DNA from: Bacteroidota bacterium
Lineage (GTDB): Bacteria > Bacteroidota > Bacteroidia > Bacteroidales > Lentimicrobiaceae
Length of the DNA: 64,000 nt
Direction: 5' to 3'
Assembly: GCA_023434665.1 (NCBI GenBank)
Contig: JAEYSM010000016.1
Location: 62,001-126,000, forward strand
Shown here: piece by piece, positions 7,191 through 16,758 of the stretch
How positions within the stretch are numbered: the first letter of the stretch is position 1
Layout of the letters: each line of letters begins with the position of its first letter
Program-made: the position numbers and the translations under genes
Notes under the pieces: model-generated
Database searches by the model: none
Seen by the model: only the letters and a program-made list of their open reading frames with translations
Told to the model about the DNA's origin: nothing

Positions 7191-7970
7191 TCAGTACTCA
7201 AAATGTTCCCTCGTGAAAACCCATCTTTTCTTATCTGATTTCTGAGAATTGAATGAGTATCCTTCATAATTAAACCCTTTTAAGTCATTGAAGTCATCAA
7301 TCTCATTATCTATTATATATCTTACCATCAGACCTCTTGCTTTTTTCCCATTTACACTAATAAATTTGTAAGTACCATTTGACAATTCCTGAAAGAAAGG
7401 AGTAATTGTCTCAACTTTCAGATTATTTATATCAATTGCTTTAAAGTATTCAGCAGATGCCAGGTTCACTAATATTTTCTTACCCTTTTCTTTGAGATCC
7501 TTACGCAGATGCTTTGTTAGTTTTTCGCCCCAAAACTCATAAAGGTTATTGAAATTATTTCCCTTCAATTGAATTCCCATTTCTAACCTGTAAGGCAATA
7601 TCTGATCTGAAGGGTTTAGTATTCCATATAATCCAGAGATTATTCTAACTGTATCATCAACCTTAAGTAATTGCTGCGTATTGAGTTCCCATACTTTCAA
7701 TCCTTGATATACATCCCCTTTAAAAGCAGCTACAGCAGGTTTCGATTTTTTTTCCTCGTAGGGAAATTTCCATTCATGGTAACGATCAACATTTATAGAA
7801 GCCAATTTATAGCTAATTTTCATGAGAGATGCTATATCCTGAACCCTCAGTTTCCTTAAGATCTTTATAAGTTTTTCTGATTCCTTGATAAAGATAGGAT
7901 AAGATCCAAAGGGGATATTATGATCGGACTCAAAATCGAGTGTCTTAGAAGGTGAAAGTAAGATAATCAT
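7191..7970 (-). CDS. yaaA: peroxide stress protein YaaA
   Basis: A YaaA/DUF328 protein of 259 residues when started at MIILLSPSKTLDFE, which is the canonical N-terminus; an in-frame ATG 26 codons further upstream (8048) would add a leader not seen in the family. Other family blocks visible are FKGDVYQGL, RIISGLYGILNPSDQILPYRLEMG and NLASAEYFKAI. In Escherichia coli YaaA limits free intracellular iron during hydrogen peroxide stress. The gene lies between the regulator pair and mscL, each on the minus strand. Confidence 0.95.
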   Translation of the reverse strand: MIILLSPSKTLDFESDHNIPFGSYPIFIKESEKLIKILRKLRVQDIASLMKISYKLASINVDRYHEWKFPYEEKKSKPAVAAFKGDVYQGLKVWELNTQQLLKVDDTVRIISGLYGILNPSDQILPYRLEMGIQLKGNNFNNLYEFWGEKLTKHLRKDLKEKGKKILVNLASAEYFKAIDINNLKVETITPFFQELSNGTYKFISVNGKKARGLMVRYIIDNEIDDFNDLKGFNYEGYSFNSQKSDKKRWVFTREHFEY

Positions 7971-8069
7971 TCCAATTAAATTAGCAATTGAATTCTGAAC
8001 ATTATGATGAAATGGCTGGTTCCTGGTTAAGGTCCGGGAATCAGCCATTTAGGTTATAAATAATTAACT

Positions 8070-8483
8070 CTAATTGAGATTTTTTGACTTTAAAATATCT
8101 CTGATTTCTTCCAATAAAATCTGATCTTTTGTCGGAGGAACCGGAGTTTCTTCGACAATTTCATCTGGTTTCCTCTTTATGTGTGTTAATGCCCTGATTA
8201 ATAGAAATATAGAGGCAGCTATGATTAGAAAGTCAATAATATTTTGAATAAACATCCCATAATTAAGTGTCACAGCCGGCTGATCGCCTTGTGCCTGAAT
8301 TAGTACAAGTACATAATCCTTAAAATCCAATCCACCTAGCAGAACCCCTAAAGGTGGCATGAGAATGTCATTGACAAATGAAGTTACAATCTTCCCAAAT
8401 GCAGCACCAATGATAACAGCTACAGCCAGATCTAGCACGTTCCCTCGCATGGCAAATGCTTTGAAATCCTTTAAAATTTTCAT
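8070..8483 (-). CDS. mscL: large-conductance mechanosensitive channel MscL
   Basis: A 137-residue MscL, the usual length. It shows the amphipathic N-terminus (LKDFKAFAMRGNVLDLAVAV), the first pore-lining helix with GAAFGKIVTSFVNDILMPP, a periplasmic loop, a second transmembrane helix (FIQNIIDFLIIAASIFLLIR) and a charged cytoplasmic helix ending DQILLEEIRDILKSKN. It forms a pentameric inner-membrane channel that opens on hypo-osmotic shock. It is apparently a single-gene unit. Confidence 0.97.
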   Translation of the reverse strand: MKILKDFKAFAMRGNVLDLAVAVIIGAAFGKIVTSFVNDILMPPLGVLLGGLDFKDYVLVLIQAQGDQPAVTLNYGMFIQNIIDFLIIAASIFLLIRALTHIKRKPDEIVEETPVPPTKDQILLEEIRDILKSKNLN

Positions 8484-8513
8484 GATTTTTGTGTTTTGGT
8501 TTATACTTGTTAA

Positions 8514-9434
8514 CTAAAAGTCCATGGTTAATCCAATTCCAAATGTTTGTTTAAATTGTGTCCTTGGGCCAGAATTTCCATCCGAATCAACTATGTTAAT
8601 GTCATCATCATAGAGTAATAGAAGTCCGATATAGGTGGATATGTATTTATTCACCTTAAGTGAAAGCATTGAATCCCAGTTTATATCAATATTTTGAGGA
8701 TTTTCGAGGTAGTTACTAAAAAGTTGTAGTTTGCTCTTAAATTCAATGTTTTTAAATAGTTCCTTCTGAAAAGTCGAAATGACGGCACATCCCACTTCAT
8801 ACCGAACATTCTTGCCTTCTTTAATAAGATTTCCAGTAGTATCATAAACCGCTTTTTCAACTCCAAATGCTCCAAAATTAGCTAGTTCCTGATCCTGAAC
8901 AATTGTTAATCTACCTGTTATCGGAAGAAATGAAACTGAAAAATAACTTGTGGGTTTATAGTCAAGTCCAACTCCCAATTGAATATATGCTGGAGCAAAA
9001 AAAGTGGAGACCATCACAGAATCGTTAGGGTACTTATAACCATCTGCAAATTGCGTGAGCAAATTGAAATTCGTGCTTAAGTATAGTTTCTTTGAAATTT
9101 CTAAACCGTATTTGGACATAAAGTCTATTTTATCTTCACTTTTACGAGGATCCTGATCTTTAAGTTTTAGAATTCCGAATGCCATCATCAAATTGTTATC
9201 CCAAGCACGCCTACCTTGTTTGTAATTTGCAAAAAGATTTAGTAAACTATTTCCGCCGAAGTTATTTTCACCTCCAGCAGCCCAGTTTGTGAAAGCAACC
9301 TGCGAAATTGTGAGTGCAAATTTCCCTCCGGTTTTCCATGCAGGATCTGGAGTCAACAACGTAGAATCAGAATTTTGAGAGTAACTGACAAAATATAAAA
9401 GGAAAAATAAAGTAACAATTGTAATTTTTTTCAT
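8514..9434 (-). CDS. DUF3078 domain-containing outer-membrane protein
   Basis: A 306-residue protein with a signal peptide (MKKITIVTLFFLLYFVSYSQ) and then the DUF3078 pattern: WKTGGKFALTISQVAFTNWAAGGENNFGGNS near residue 34, followed by alternating amphipathic strands and a terminal Phe, as expected of a small outer-membrane beta barrel. The function is unknown. It lies between mscL and a TonB-C-domain protein on the same strand. Confidence 0.88.
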   Translation of the reverse strand: MKKITIVTLFFLLYFVSYSQNSDSTLLTPDPAWKTGGKFALTISQVAFTNWAAGGENNFGGNSLLNLFANYKQGRRAWDNNLMMAFGILKLKDQDPRKSEDKIDFMSKYGLEISKKLYLSTNFNLLTQFADGYKYPNDSVMVSTFFAPAYIQLGVGLDYKPTSYFSVSFLPITGRLTIVQDQELANFGAFGVEKAVYDTTGNLIKEGKNVRYEVGCAVISTFQKELFKNIEFKSKLQLFSNYLENPQNIDINWDSMLSLKVNKYISTYIGLLLLYDDDINIVDSDGNSGPRTQFKQTFGIGLTMDF

Positions 9435-9460
9435 GGTTTTATGGTTGCTAGATTTTCAGT

Positions 9461-10261
9461 TTATTCTCCGTAACTTGATTTAATATTTGGTTCAAATCGA
9501 CCTCCATTATTATCCAGATTGAAACTAACAGAGAGTTTTGATCGAGTCCTGACAGCCTTTCCAGAAATAATTCCCGGCATCCAATCGATAAGTGATAAGA
9601 TTCTGATTGCTTCTTCTGTACAACCAGCCCCAACTGATTCAATAGAATATATATTTGAAATTTTGCCATAAGGCTCCACTACAAAACTCAACTTTACAAC
9701 TCCAGTAACATTTTGCTTAATGGCAGCATCCGGATATTTTAAATTTTGATTAATAAATTTGGAGAGATTCATGGTTTTGTCCTCAAAAAGAGGTGCAGGT
9801 GCTTTATCAACATGTCCGTACCAATGAACAACCAGGCAGGTGTCTATAGGTGTATATGGTAAAATGATTGATGTATATTTCCTTTGTTTACAAAGCTTGT
9901 TATACTTCTTAACATTAAATTCGAGGCTGAATTTTTTTAAGTCTTTAACAGGTATTCCTCCGTTGGTAGCAGGAACCCATTCTATTAACCTGAATATCCT
10001 TAAAGTTTCATCAAGTGCAAGTGGATGAGGACTCGTGATGTTATGAATGTTTGAAACTGAACCATTTTCTTCCACATTAAAGAGAAACGATACTGTTCCC
10101 TCCAATTGTTGCTTATAGAGCTCATTTGGATATTCAAAGATCTGATTTATAAATGAACGCATTAGCTTTTCTCCACCAACAGGTTTTGCTCCTATTAAAT
10201 CCTGTGGGTAAGAGTGCAGAAATAAAGGCAACAGTATAAAACTTAAAATAAATCTCTTCAT
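9461..10261 (-). CDS. periplasmic protein with two tandem TonB C-terminal domains
   Basis: A 266-residue protein, started at MKRFILSFILLPLF because this gives a clean signal peptide; an ATG ten codons upstream (10291) adds nothing typical. After the signal sequence there are two homologous TonB-C-like units (about residues 30-125 and 155-255). Each runs FINQ..YP, then a G.V.F.V strand, G.(V/I)SNI, and R(I)(F/L).LI.W.P. No Pro-rich spanning linker or transmembrane anchor is present, so it is unlikely to be a classical TonB; a periplasmic interaction protein is more likely. Confidence 0.85.
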   Translation of the reverse strand: MKRFILSFILLPLFLHSYPQDLIGAKPVGGEKLMRSFINQIFEYPNELYKQQLEGTVSFLFNVEENGSVSNIHNITSPHPLALDETLRIFRLIEWVPATNGGIPVKDLKKFSLEFNVKKYNKLCKQRKYTSIILPYTPIDTCLVVHWYGHVDKAPAPLFEDKTMNLSKFINQNLKYPDAAIKQNVTGVVKLSFVVEPYGKISNIYSIESVGAGCTEEAIRILSLIDWMPGIISGKAVRTRSKLSVSFNLDNNGGRFEPNIKSSYGE

Positions 10262-10418
10262 ACTCGTAAAAAAGTAAGTAAATTTAATCAATTTATATGC
10301 AATGTCAATACCGGGGAGCCAATAATGCTCCAGAGAAAGATAATATTATTAAAAGTGAGATTAATTCTAACAGGAAGGACTATCTTTACCCTCAGTTTGA
10401 AAGCAACGAGTGACAGCT

Positions 10419-11183
10419 TTAAATTTTTTCAATAGTTTCAGATCTTACCCATCCCTTGCTGCCATTAGCTATTTTAATTTCATTCCATCCGCTTAAATGA
10501 TCAATAATCTCAACTTTGAGTCCTTCATGAATTACAAAAAGGTCTATTCCTGATTCTTCAGGAGAACTTTTGACAGGCAGGGAAGGAACAAATACTATCG
10601 CTTCTTGATGACCAGAAGCTTCTTTATATGTTTGACGAGAAATCATAAAACTCAAGACAACCAGAAATAATAAAATAATACCTACTGGAAATAGAGTTTT
10701 CCTTAGCTTTATTGAAGTTGATAAGAGAAATAAAACTGCCAATGCGAAGAATGAAGTAAAGAAAATGAAAAATATAGTAACCCACCCATCAGGTGAATAA
10801 AGCTGTTTTAGGCTTTGCCACCATTTTATATAGAATAAAAGAGGCAGTTGATCAATTTTATCTACAATTTGATTATTGGCAATTCTTAAATTGTACTGAA
10901 TGTCTTCATTCTTTGGATCAAGTTTGAGGGCTCTTTCATAATTGAGTATTGCCTTAGAGATCTCATTGGTTTTGTAATGAGCATTGCCAAGATTATAATA
11001 TAACTCTGAAGAAACCACTCCTTGTTCAAGCACTTGTTCATAAAGTCTTGCAGCGTTTTCATAGAAACCTGCCTGATAGGCTTTATTTGCTTTCTCGATT
11101 GTTGCCCTTGAATCAGCATACGTTAAAGTAGGAGAAAGAATTATAAGAAGTAATATTAATAATGTTGAATTTTTTTTACTCAT
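10419..11183 (-). CDS. batE: BatE-type TPR protein with SH3 domain
   Basis: A 254-residue protein with a signal sequence, tetratricopeptide repeats at about residues 25-105 (ANKAYQAGFYENAARLYEQ, YYNLGNAHYKTNEISKAILN), two transmembrane helices around residues 130-185 and a C-terminal SH3-like domain with a WNEIKIANGSKGWVRSE block. This is the BatE architecture, the last gene of the Bacteroides aerotolerance operon. Its start overlaps the batD stop by 1 bp. The operon's biochemical role is still unclear; a chaperone-like or envelope stress function is usually proposed. Confidence 0.9.
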   Translation of the reverse strand: MSKKNSTLLILLLIILSPTLTYADSRATIEKANKAYQAGFYENAARLYEQVLEQGVVSSELYYNLGNAHYKTNEISKAILNYERALKLDPKNEDIQYNLRIANNQIVDKIDQLPLLFYIKWWQSLKQLYSPDGWVTIFFIFFTSFFALAVLFLLSTSIKLRKTLFPVGIILLFLVVLSFMISRQTYKEASGHQEAIVFVPSLPVKSSPEESGIDLFVIHEGLKVEIIDHLSGWNEIKIANGSKGWVRSETIEKI

Positions 11184-13021
11184 TATCTTAGTTCTTGTTC
11201 TGTTTGGGAAATTACTTCTAGAGCTTCAGTATAAAGACTGCTCATTACCTGAGATTTATCGCCAGGTGCGAATCGTGCGAATTCACAGTTATTTAAAGTA
11301 TTTACAAACTTCTGAATCAATTCCTCTTTTACCTTTTTATTACCAAGAGCAGCTGTAACTGACTCCATTGAGAGCGTTGCTCGTGGAATGTTAAACTTAT
11401 CGCTGATGTAGCCCCACAGAGCACTTGAAATCTCATTACAAAATTCAGTCTGATTTCCGTTATTAAGATGATGTTCTGCAGATTTAAGTCTCTTTTTTGC
11501 GACTTTAGTAGCTTTTTTGTTTCGCATTAATGCAACATTTCCCCTTTTCTTAAGCTCCTTCTGCCATAGTATTAAAAAAAGTGCAAATAATACCGGCGGT
11601 AAGAAAAGAAGGACCCAAAATAAGGTGCTACCGAATAAATAGCTGTCAAACGGCCTAAGTTTTGTAATTTTCGTATTGATATATCTGATATCAGTCCCAA
11701 TATATTTAAAATCTTCTTTATCGGTACTTGATGCGTATGCATCATTACCACTAGCCTTCTCAACTCTAACCTTAAATTCAGGTGTATTGAGAGTTTGAAA
11801 TTTGCCTGTTGATAAGTTGAAGAAAATAAAGGATGCTGGTTTTATTGTATAATTGCCATGATTTCTTGGAACAAGGAGATACTCAAAAGTACGGGTACCT
11901 GAAACACCTGAAGCTCCAACTTTAATATTATCATTTATTCTGGGATCGTAGACTTCGAAATCAGTTGGGAAAACTAAATTTGGTTTATCAATCAATTTTA
12001 TGTTTCCGGTTCCAGTAATAGTTAATTTTAAAGTGAGTGCGTCATTGGCTTTTACCTCTGTTTTATCTATTGATGCCTGAATATTGAAATTTCCTACTGC
12101 ACCTCCAAAATCCTTTTCATTACTTAGTGTGGGTAGAGGTTTAACATTCACAACTACTTCATTTGAAAATAAAGTTTTATGAACATTTTGATAATTACTA
12201 CCAAAGAAACTGTCGTTAAAAAAATCATCGAATGGGTCATTAGTACGACGTCTTTGACGTTCAACTTGGGCTATAACATCAAGTTGAAGTGGTTCAATCA
12301 CTAATTTTCCGGCTTTTTGAGCAAAAAGTGCATCCTTTTTGAATTCAGCAACAACATACTCCTTACCGTTAATAGTTTCTTTATATTGGTTTAATGGAGT
12401 GTTATCTTTGATCAGATTTTCAGTCCAAAATCCTGTAAGTGAAGGAGATTTGCTCACACTATATTCAGATACAGGAACTCGCGTATATATCTTATAAGTG
12501 AGTACAACCTGCTCTCCTAAAAAAGGATTTGATTTATTTACTGATGCTCTGACAAATAGATTACTAGAACTTATATCAGCAGAGGATTGTTGCTGTCGCC
12601 CGGGAGTGGATTGCTGTTGTGCACTTCCTTTTACTACCCTTATCCTGACTGGCTTCGATTGATAAACATTACCATCAACCGTAACAGATGCAGCAGGTAT
12701 TGAAAAACTGCCTTCTTTATTTGCTTGAAGGAGGAATGTATATGAGTATTCTACTGTCCGGGAGACCTGGTTATTAATGATTTGCATACTGCTACTGGAA
12801 CTCTGATTGGGCCCTGTTAGTATCGTAAAATCTTTTATCGCAGGAGCTTTAAATCCATTTGCCTGGGCATTTACACTGAATATTAACCTAAACTGATCTC
12901 CAACTGCTACTTCACTGGGTGCCGTAGCTTTGAATTCAACATTTTGACCCAAAACCTCTCCTGATTTTAAAAAGATCAAGAGTAATAAGATTAGTGTGAA
13001 TAGTGAAACCTTAATATTCAT
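11183..13021 (-). CDS. batD: BatD aerotolerance protein
   Basis: A 612-residue protein with a signal peptide, a series of beta-sandwich domains (about residues 28-450), one transmembrane helix near residues 455-485 (FWVLLFLPPVLFALFLIL) and a charged C-terminal cytoplasmic helix region. The opening ATAPSEVAVGDQFRLIFSVNA and the following oxygen-tolerance blocks are typical of BatD. A short Gln/Ser-rich linker occurs near residue 140. It lies between batC and batE with small gaps and is expected to be a large periplasmic partner of BatA/BatB. Confidence 0.94.
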   Translation of the reverse strand: MNIKVSLFTLILLLLIFLKSGEVLGQNVEFKATAPSEVAVGDQFRLIFSVNAQANGFKAPAIKDFTILTGPNQSSSSSMQIINNQVSRTVEYSYTFLLQANKEGSFSIPAASVTVDGNVYQSKPVRIRVVKGSAQQQSTPGRQQQSSADISSSNLFVRASVNKSNPFLGEQVVLTYKIYTRVPVSEYSVSKSPSLTGFWTENLIKDNTPLNQYKETINGKEYVVAEFKKDALFAQKAGKLVIEPLQLDVIAQVERQRRRTNDPFDDFFNDSFFGSNYQNVHKTLFSNEVVVNVKPLPTLSNEKDFGGAVGNFNIQASIDKTEVKANDALTLKLTITGTGNIKLIDKPNLVFPTDFEVYDPRINDNIKVGASGVSGTRTFEYLLVPRNHGNYTIKPASFIFFNLSTGKFQTLNTPEFKVRVEKASGNDAYASSTDKEDFKYIGTDIRYINTKITKLRPFDSYLFGSTLFWVLLFLPPVLFALFLILWQKELKKRGNVALMRNKKATKVAKKRLKSAEHHLNNGNQTEFCNEISSALWGYISDKFNIPRATLSMESVTAALGNKKVKEELIQKFVNTLNNCEFARFAPGDKSQVMSSLYTEALEVISQTEQELR

Positions 13022-13044
13022 ATATGTGTGTTAGGATTTAGGCT

Positions 13045-13734
13045 TTACCAGTCCTTTTCAGGTTGGACCGGTACTTGTTTTACTTTTTGCTTATTTACCT
13101 TATCTAGAGTCTTTTTCTCATCATTGTTTAAAGCTTGTAACATCCTTTCGGCATCTTTTTTGGATATTTGAGGTTTTTGTTGTTGGCTTTGTTGATCTGA
13201 TTGTTGCGGATTATCATTAGGCTGTGAATTTTGTTGCTGTTCCTTATTCTTATCTTGATTGTCGTTCTTATTATTATCTCCGCTGCTGCTCTGATTCTGA
13301 TTCATCTTCATTTTATTGAGCGCATAACTGAGATTGTAACGAGTATCGTTATCGGTTGGGTTTAATCTGAGCGATTGTTTGTATGCATCAATAGCTTCAT
13401 GATATTTTTCACCTTTCAGATATGCATTTCCAAGATTATGGTAAGCAGCTGCTTGAACAGCTTTGTCATTATTATTTATTTTTGCGATTGAACTTTGGTA
13501 GTTTGTTATTGCCTCATCAAAGTTGTTTTGTTTATACAGAGAGTTCCCTAGGTTAAATGAACCTTTGATTGAAGGAGGATTTGATTCTAAAGCTTTCCGA
13601 TATGAAATCTCAGCATCTTTAAACTTCCCGTCATCATATAAACTGTTGCCCTTCCGGATTATACGGTTGTCGGCTTGCGCAAATGCATGAAATACCGAGA
13701 GAACAAGGGCTAATATAATTACAACGTTCCTCAT
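13045..13734 (-). CDS. batC: BatC-type TPR protein
   Basis: A 229-residue protein with a signal peptide (cleavage near FHAFAQA) and three TPR units (about residues 22-135: GNSLYDDGKFKDAEISYRKA, GNSLYKQNNFDEAITNYQ, GNAYLKGEKYHEAIDAYKQS). A long low-complexity Asn/Gln/Asp linker follows (residues 145-190), then a short C-terminal conserved tail with KKDAERMLQALNNDEKKTL. It overlaps batB by 4 bp, implying translational coupling. Confidence 0.92.
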   Translation of the reverse strand: MRNVVIILALVLSVFHAFAQADNRIIRKGNSLYDDGKFKDAEISYRKALESNPPSIKGSFNLGNSLYKQNNFDEAITNYQSSIAKINNNDKAVQAAAYHNLGNAYLKGEKYHEAIDAYKQSLRLNPTDNDTRYNLSYALNKMKMNQNQSSSGDNNKNDNQDKNKEQQQNSQPNDNPQQSDQQSQQQKPQISKKDAERMLQALNNDEKKTLDKVNKQKVKQVPVQPEKDW

Positions 13735-14777
13735 TTTTTCACGACTAAATTTGGGTTCAAAATATTGAGTTTATTAGCTAAACGACTTTTTCTTTCGTTA
13801 ATTATAAAGTTGATGAAAATTAGGACGAGAGCTAGTCCTATGAAATATTGGAATCTGTCTTCATAATCCGAATAACTTGTCACATCGTAAGTATTTTGTT
13901 CCAATCTTTTGATTTCATCAAAAATCCTGTTTAATCCAATCTGAGAGTTGCTTGCTCTCACATATATGCCTTTTCCTGCTTCAGCAATTTGTTGAAGCAT
14001 TGTTTCGTCAAGCCTCGTAATAACAGTTGAGCCTGATCGGTCCTTTTTGAAACCAATGACTTCTCCACCTTTATATTCCGGAATAGGTGCACCTTCATGT
14101 AATCCCAAACCAATTGTAAAAATTCTTATTCCCTTTTCAGCTGCTTCAGTCACTATCTCCATGGTGTTTTCGTCATGGTTTTCACCATCTGTAATAATAA
14201 TTATTGCTTTACCTGATTTATCCGTGTTAAAGGAAGTCATCGATTGCTCAATCGCTTGTCCGATTGATGTCCCCTGAACAGGAACAAGGTTTGTTGAAAC
14301 GGCGGCTAGCATAAGTTTCGCAGCTGAATAGTCGGTGGTTAATGGGAGCTGAGTATATGCTTTACCAGCAAAAACTATAAGACCTATCCTGTCATTTTCC
14401 AGATCATCTATCAGTCGACTGATAGATTGCTTTGCTCTCTCAAGTCTGTTTGGTTTTATATCCTGAGCCATCATACTATTGGAAACATCCAAGGCAATGA
14501 TTATATCAATTCCCTGACGTTTCACTTTTTCAAGTTGAGAACCAATTTGGGGATTTGCGATGGCAATTATCAATGATCCGGTAATTAATAAATTTAGGAA
14601 GAACTTTATGTGACTTCTCCATGGTGCGCGATAAGGCATCATTAAACTAGTAACCTTTTCATCACCAAGTATTTTATACTTTTTATTTTTCCACCTGTAG
14701 TAAATGATATGAATCACTAACATTAAAGGCAGAATCCAAAGCAGATTTATATATTCGGGATGCTCAAATTTAAACAT
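13731..14777 (-). CDS. batB: BatB von Willebrand factor A protein
   Basis: A 348-residue membrane VWA protein. The chosen start MFKFEHPEYINLLW is the family's standard N-terminus; an in-frame ATG at 14837 would overlap batA by 44 bp. Two N-terminal transmembrane helices are followed by the VWA domain with an intact MIDAS motif (IIALDVSNSMMAQD) at about residues 85-100 and TDGENHDE later, and a C-terminal transmembrane helix. VWA domains bind partners through a metal ion; BatA and BatB are thought to form a membrane complex. Confidence 0.94.
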   Translation of the reverse strand: MFKFEHPEYINLLWILPLMLVIHIIYYRWKNKKYKILGDEKVTSLMMPYRAPWRSHIKFFLNLLITGSLIIAIANPQIGSQLEKVKRQGIDIIIALDVSNSMMAQDIKPNRLERAKQSISRLIDDLENDRIGLIVFAGKAYTQLPLTTDYSAAKLMLAAVSTNLVPVQGTSIGQAIEQSMTSFNTDKSGKAIIIITDGENHDENTMEIVTEAAEKGIRIFTIGLGLHEGAPIPEYKGGEVIGFKKDRSGSTVITRLDETMLQQIAEAGKGIYVRASNSQIGLNRIFDEIKRLEQNTYDVTSYSDYEDRFQYFIGLALVLIFINFIINERKSRLANKLNILNPNLVVKK

Positions 14778-14793
14778 TTCTACTCCATGGTTT

Positions 14794-15789
14794 TTATGGG
14801 ATTCGACGTAAAATAGTAGAAGAAAGAACAAAATCAAGCAAGATCAGAAATAATGCTGCAAATACTAAAGGATAAAATTCTTCTGATTTACGCTTAAACT
14901 CTGTAACGTCAATCTTCGATTTTTCAAGTTGATCTATTTCCTGATATATTTCCTCCAACTTCTTATTATTGGTAGCTCTGAAGTACTTTCCCCCTGTCAT
15001 TTCAGCTATCTGCCTCATCAATGGTTCATCAATTCTTACTTCCATTTGCTGATATTGCCTTCCAAATGGTGTTTCAATGGGGTAGGGGGCTAACCCAGTT
15101 GTTCCTACCCCAATAGTATAAACTCTGAGATTGTAAACTTTAGCAATTTCTGCTGCTGATAGAGGATCTATAAATCCCCTGTTATTCTCACCATCTGTAA
15201 GTAGAATGATTACTTTACTAACAGCAGTACTCTTCTTTAGTCTGTTTACCGCGGTTCCAAGGCCATCTCCAATTGCCGTTCCATCCTCAATCATGCCACT
15301 CCTAATATCACTCATTAAGTTTAATAGAATCCCATGATCGGTGGTCAAAGGGCATTGAGTGAAACTTTCACCACTAAAAATAACTAATCCAATGCGATCG
15401 TTTGATCGTCCGCGAATGAATTCTTTTGCCACTTCTTTTGATGCTTCTAAACGATTAGGCGTAAAGTCTTCAGCCAACATACTACCTGATATGTCTAAAG
15501 CCATCACAATATCTATCCCTTCAATATTCACATTCTTTAGTGAAGAACTGGATTGGGGTCTGGCAAAAGCAGTGACCAGTAATGCATATGTAAAAATTTT
15601 AAGTGCCCAGGTTACATATAACAGAATTTCTTTCCACCTGTTTTTTCTTGATGGTAATATATTAAAATCAGATATCTGAAATGCAGGATAACTCCTTGAA
15701 CCTTTAAGCCAATACCAGATTACTGCTGCAGGTATAAGTAACAGCAGATAAAAGGCTTCAGGGTTGGCAAATCTAATGTGTTCAAACAT
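14794..15789 (-). CDS. batA: BatA von Willebrand factor A protein
   Basis: A 331-residue VWA protein with an N-terminal hydrophobic region, a MIDAS motif (IVMALDISGSMLAEDF) at about residues 91-106, the TDGENNRGF loop near residue 198 and a C-terminal transmembrane helix (FYPLVFAALFLILLDFVL). The Pro/Asp-rich FTPNRLEASKEV segment and the overall length match BatA. It is followed by batB and preceded by a 319-residue orf, all on one minus-strand operon from moxR. Confidence 0.95.
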   Translation of the reverse strand: MFEHIRFANPEAFYLLLLIPAAVIWYWLKGSRSYPAFQISDFNILPSRKNRWKEILLYVTWALKIFTYALLVTAFARPQSSSSLKNVNIEGIDIVMALDISGSMLAEDFTPNRLEASKEVAKEFIRGRSNDRIGLVIFSGESFTQCPLTTDHGILLNLMSDIRSGMIEDGTAIGDGLGTAVNRLKKSTAVSKVIILLTDGENNRGFIDPLSAAEIAKVYNLRVYTIGVGTTGLAPYPIETPFGRQYQQMEVRIDEPLMRQIAEMTGGKYFRATNNKKLEEIYQEIDQLEKSKIDVTEFKRKSEEFYPLVFAALFLILLDFVLSSTILRRIP

Positions 15790-15791
15790 AG

Positions 15792-16751
15792 TTATATATC
15801 CTCTTTCTTTGTTACAATTTCTGAGATTGGTTTTTTTGTAAGGTTTACTATACTATAAGCATAAAGAATACTCTGTTCATTATCATTTATTCCAGGTTTT
15901 GCTTTGGCAAATTTGGCCATATCAGCAAGAAAAAGTACCGTCTGCATTGAATTCAATACTTGTATATCATTTATATGTTTATTCATGGCCATCATGATTT
16001 CTGATGATGTCATTTCTGCAGCTGCAACATTATATTTCATTTCAAAATATTCTCTAAGAATATCAGTGAGCCTGGTATAATACTCCTTAATTTCTCCTTT
16101 TTGCCATAGTTGTTCTGCTTTGAGAGTGTCAAGTTTCTGTAATGCTAAATCCCATGCAGGTAATTTTTGAACTCTGACCGGATCTTCAACCGTTTTTACT
16201 GGTCGTCTCTTAATATATCTGTAAATCAACCATGAAGCAATCAATAGTACGATTATCCCGATAATCCATGGCAATATTTCTCTAAATGAGACTGGTGCTT
16301 TTAAAACCGATTTAATATCTTTTATATCAGCACTTTCATCCACCTTAAATTTATAGACCTGAAATAAAGTTGGCTGCGTGCTGGTTTGTTGATTTTGTCC
16401 CGACGCATCAGTCACTACAAAAATCAGTGGAGGTAAGACAATAAATCCGGTATCGAACGAAGTAATATTCAAAACTTGCCGAAGTACCTTTTTCCCACCA
16501 TCTGTTTGAATTGTGTCTAAATTTGATTTCGATAGTATTTCGATTGATTTTGTAATGGTGTCGTGAAAAATTGGCCATTTGACCGATTGACCTGGTAACA
16601 ATTCATGCTCAATAGTAACTGACTGACTACTTCCAATCGGAAAACGAGTTGAGTCAGTCTTTACAGTCTGAGCATAAAGGCTTCCAGTCAAAATCGTCGT
16701 ATAATAAAGAATCAGATATACTATTGTTCTTGAGTACGATTGAATATTCAT
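15792..16751 (-). CDS. BatD-like membrane protein of the bat operon
   Basis: A 319-residue protein, started at MNIQSYSRTIVYLIL because this yields a signal peptide; longer in-frame ATGs would run into the DUF58 gene. It has a short beta-domain (residues 30-140), one transmembrane helix (ILPWIIGIIVLLIASWLIYRY near residue 165) and a helical cytoplasmic tail with LREYFEMKYNVAAAEMTSSEI. This is the layout of the unnamed gene that usually sits between the DUF58 gene and batA in Bacteroidota. Function unknown, probably a partner of the Bat complex. Confidence 0.85.
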   Translation of the reverse strand: MNIQSYSRTIVYLILYYTTILTGSLYAQTVKTDSTRFPIGSSQSVTIEHELLPGQSVKWPIFHDTITKSIEILSKSNLDTIQTDGGKKVLRQVLNITSFDTGFIVLPPLIFVVTDASGQNQQTSTQPTLFQVYKFKVDESADIKDIKSVLKAPVSFREILPWIIGIIVLLIASWLIYRYIKRRPVKTVEDPVRVQKLPAWDLALQKLDTLKAEQLWQKGEIKEYYTRLTDILREYFEMKYNVAAAEMTSSEIMMAMNKHINDIQVLNSMQTVLFLADMAKFAKAKPGINDNEQSILYAYSIVNLTKKPISEIVTKKEDI

Positions 16752-16758
16752 TTTATGA

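Noticed and set aside
7971..8048. Upstream start for yaaA adding 26 residues
   Set aside because: The family begins at MIILLSPSKTLDFE and the extra residues have no counterpart.
10320..10345. Short GGAGC/GCTCC hairpin between batE and the double TonB-C gene
   Set aside because: Only five base pairs and no T-run, so it is not a credible terminator.
13150..13300. Gln/Asn-rich repeat in batC as a DNA repeat
   Set aside because: It is a low-complexity linker in frame with the gene, not a tandem DNA repeat.
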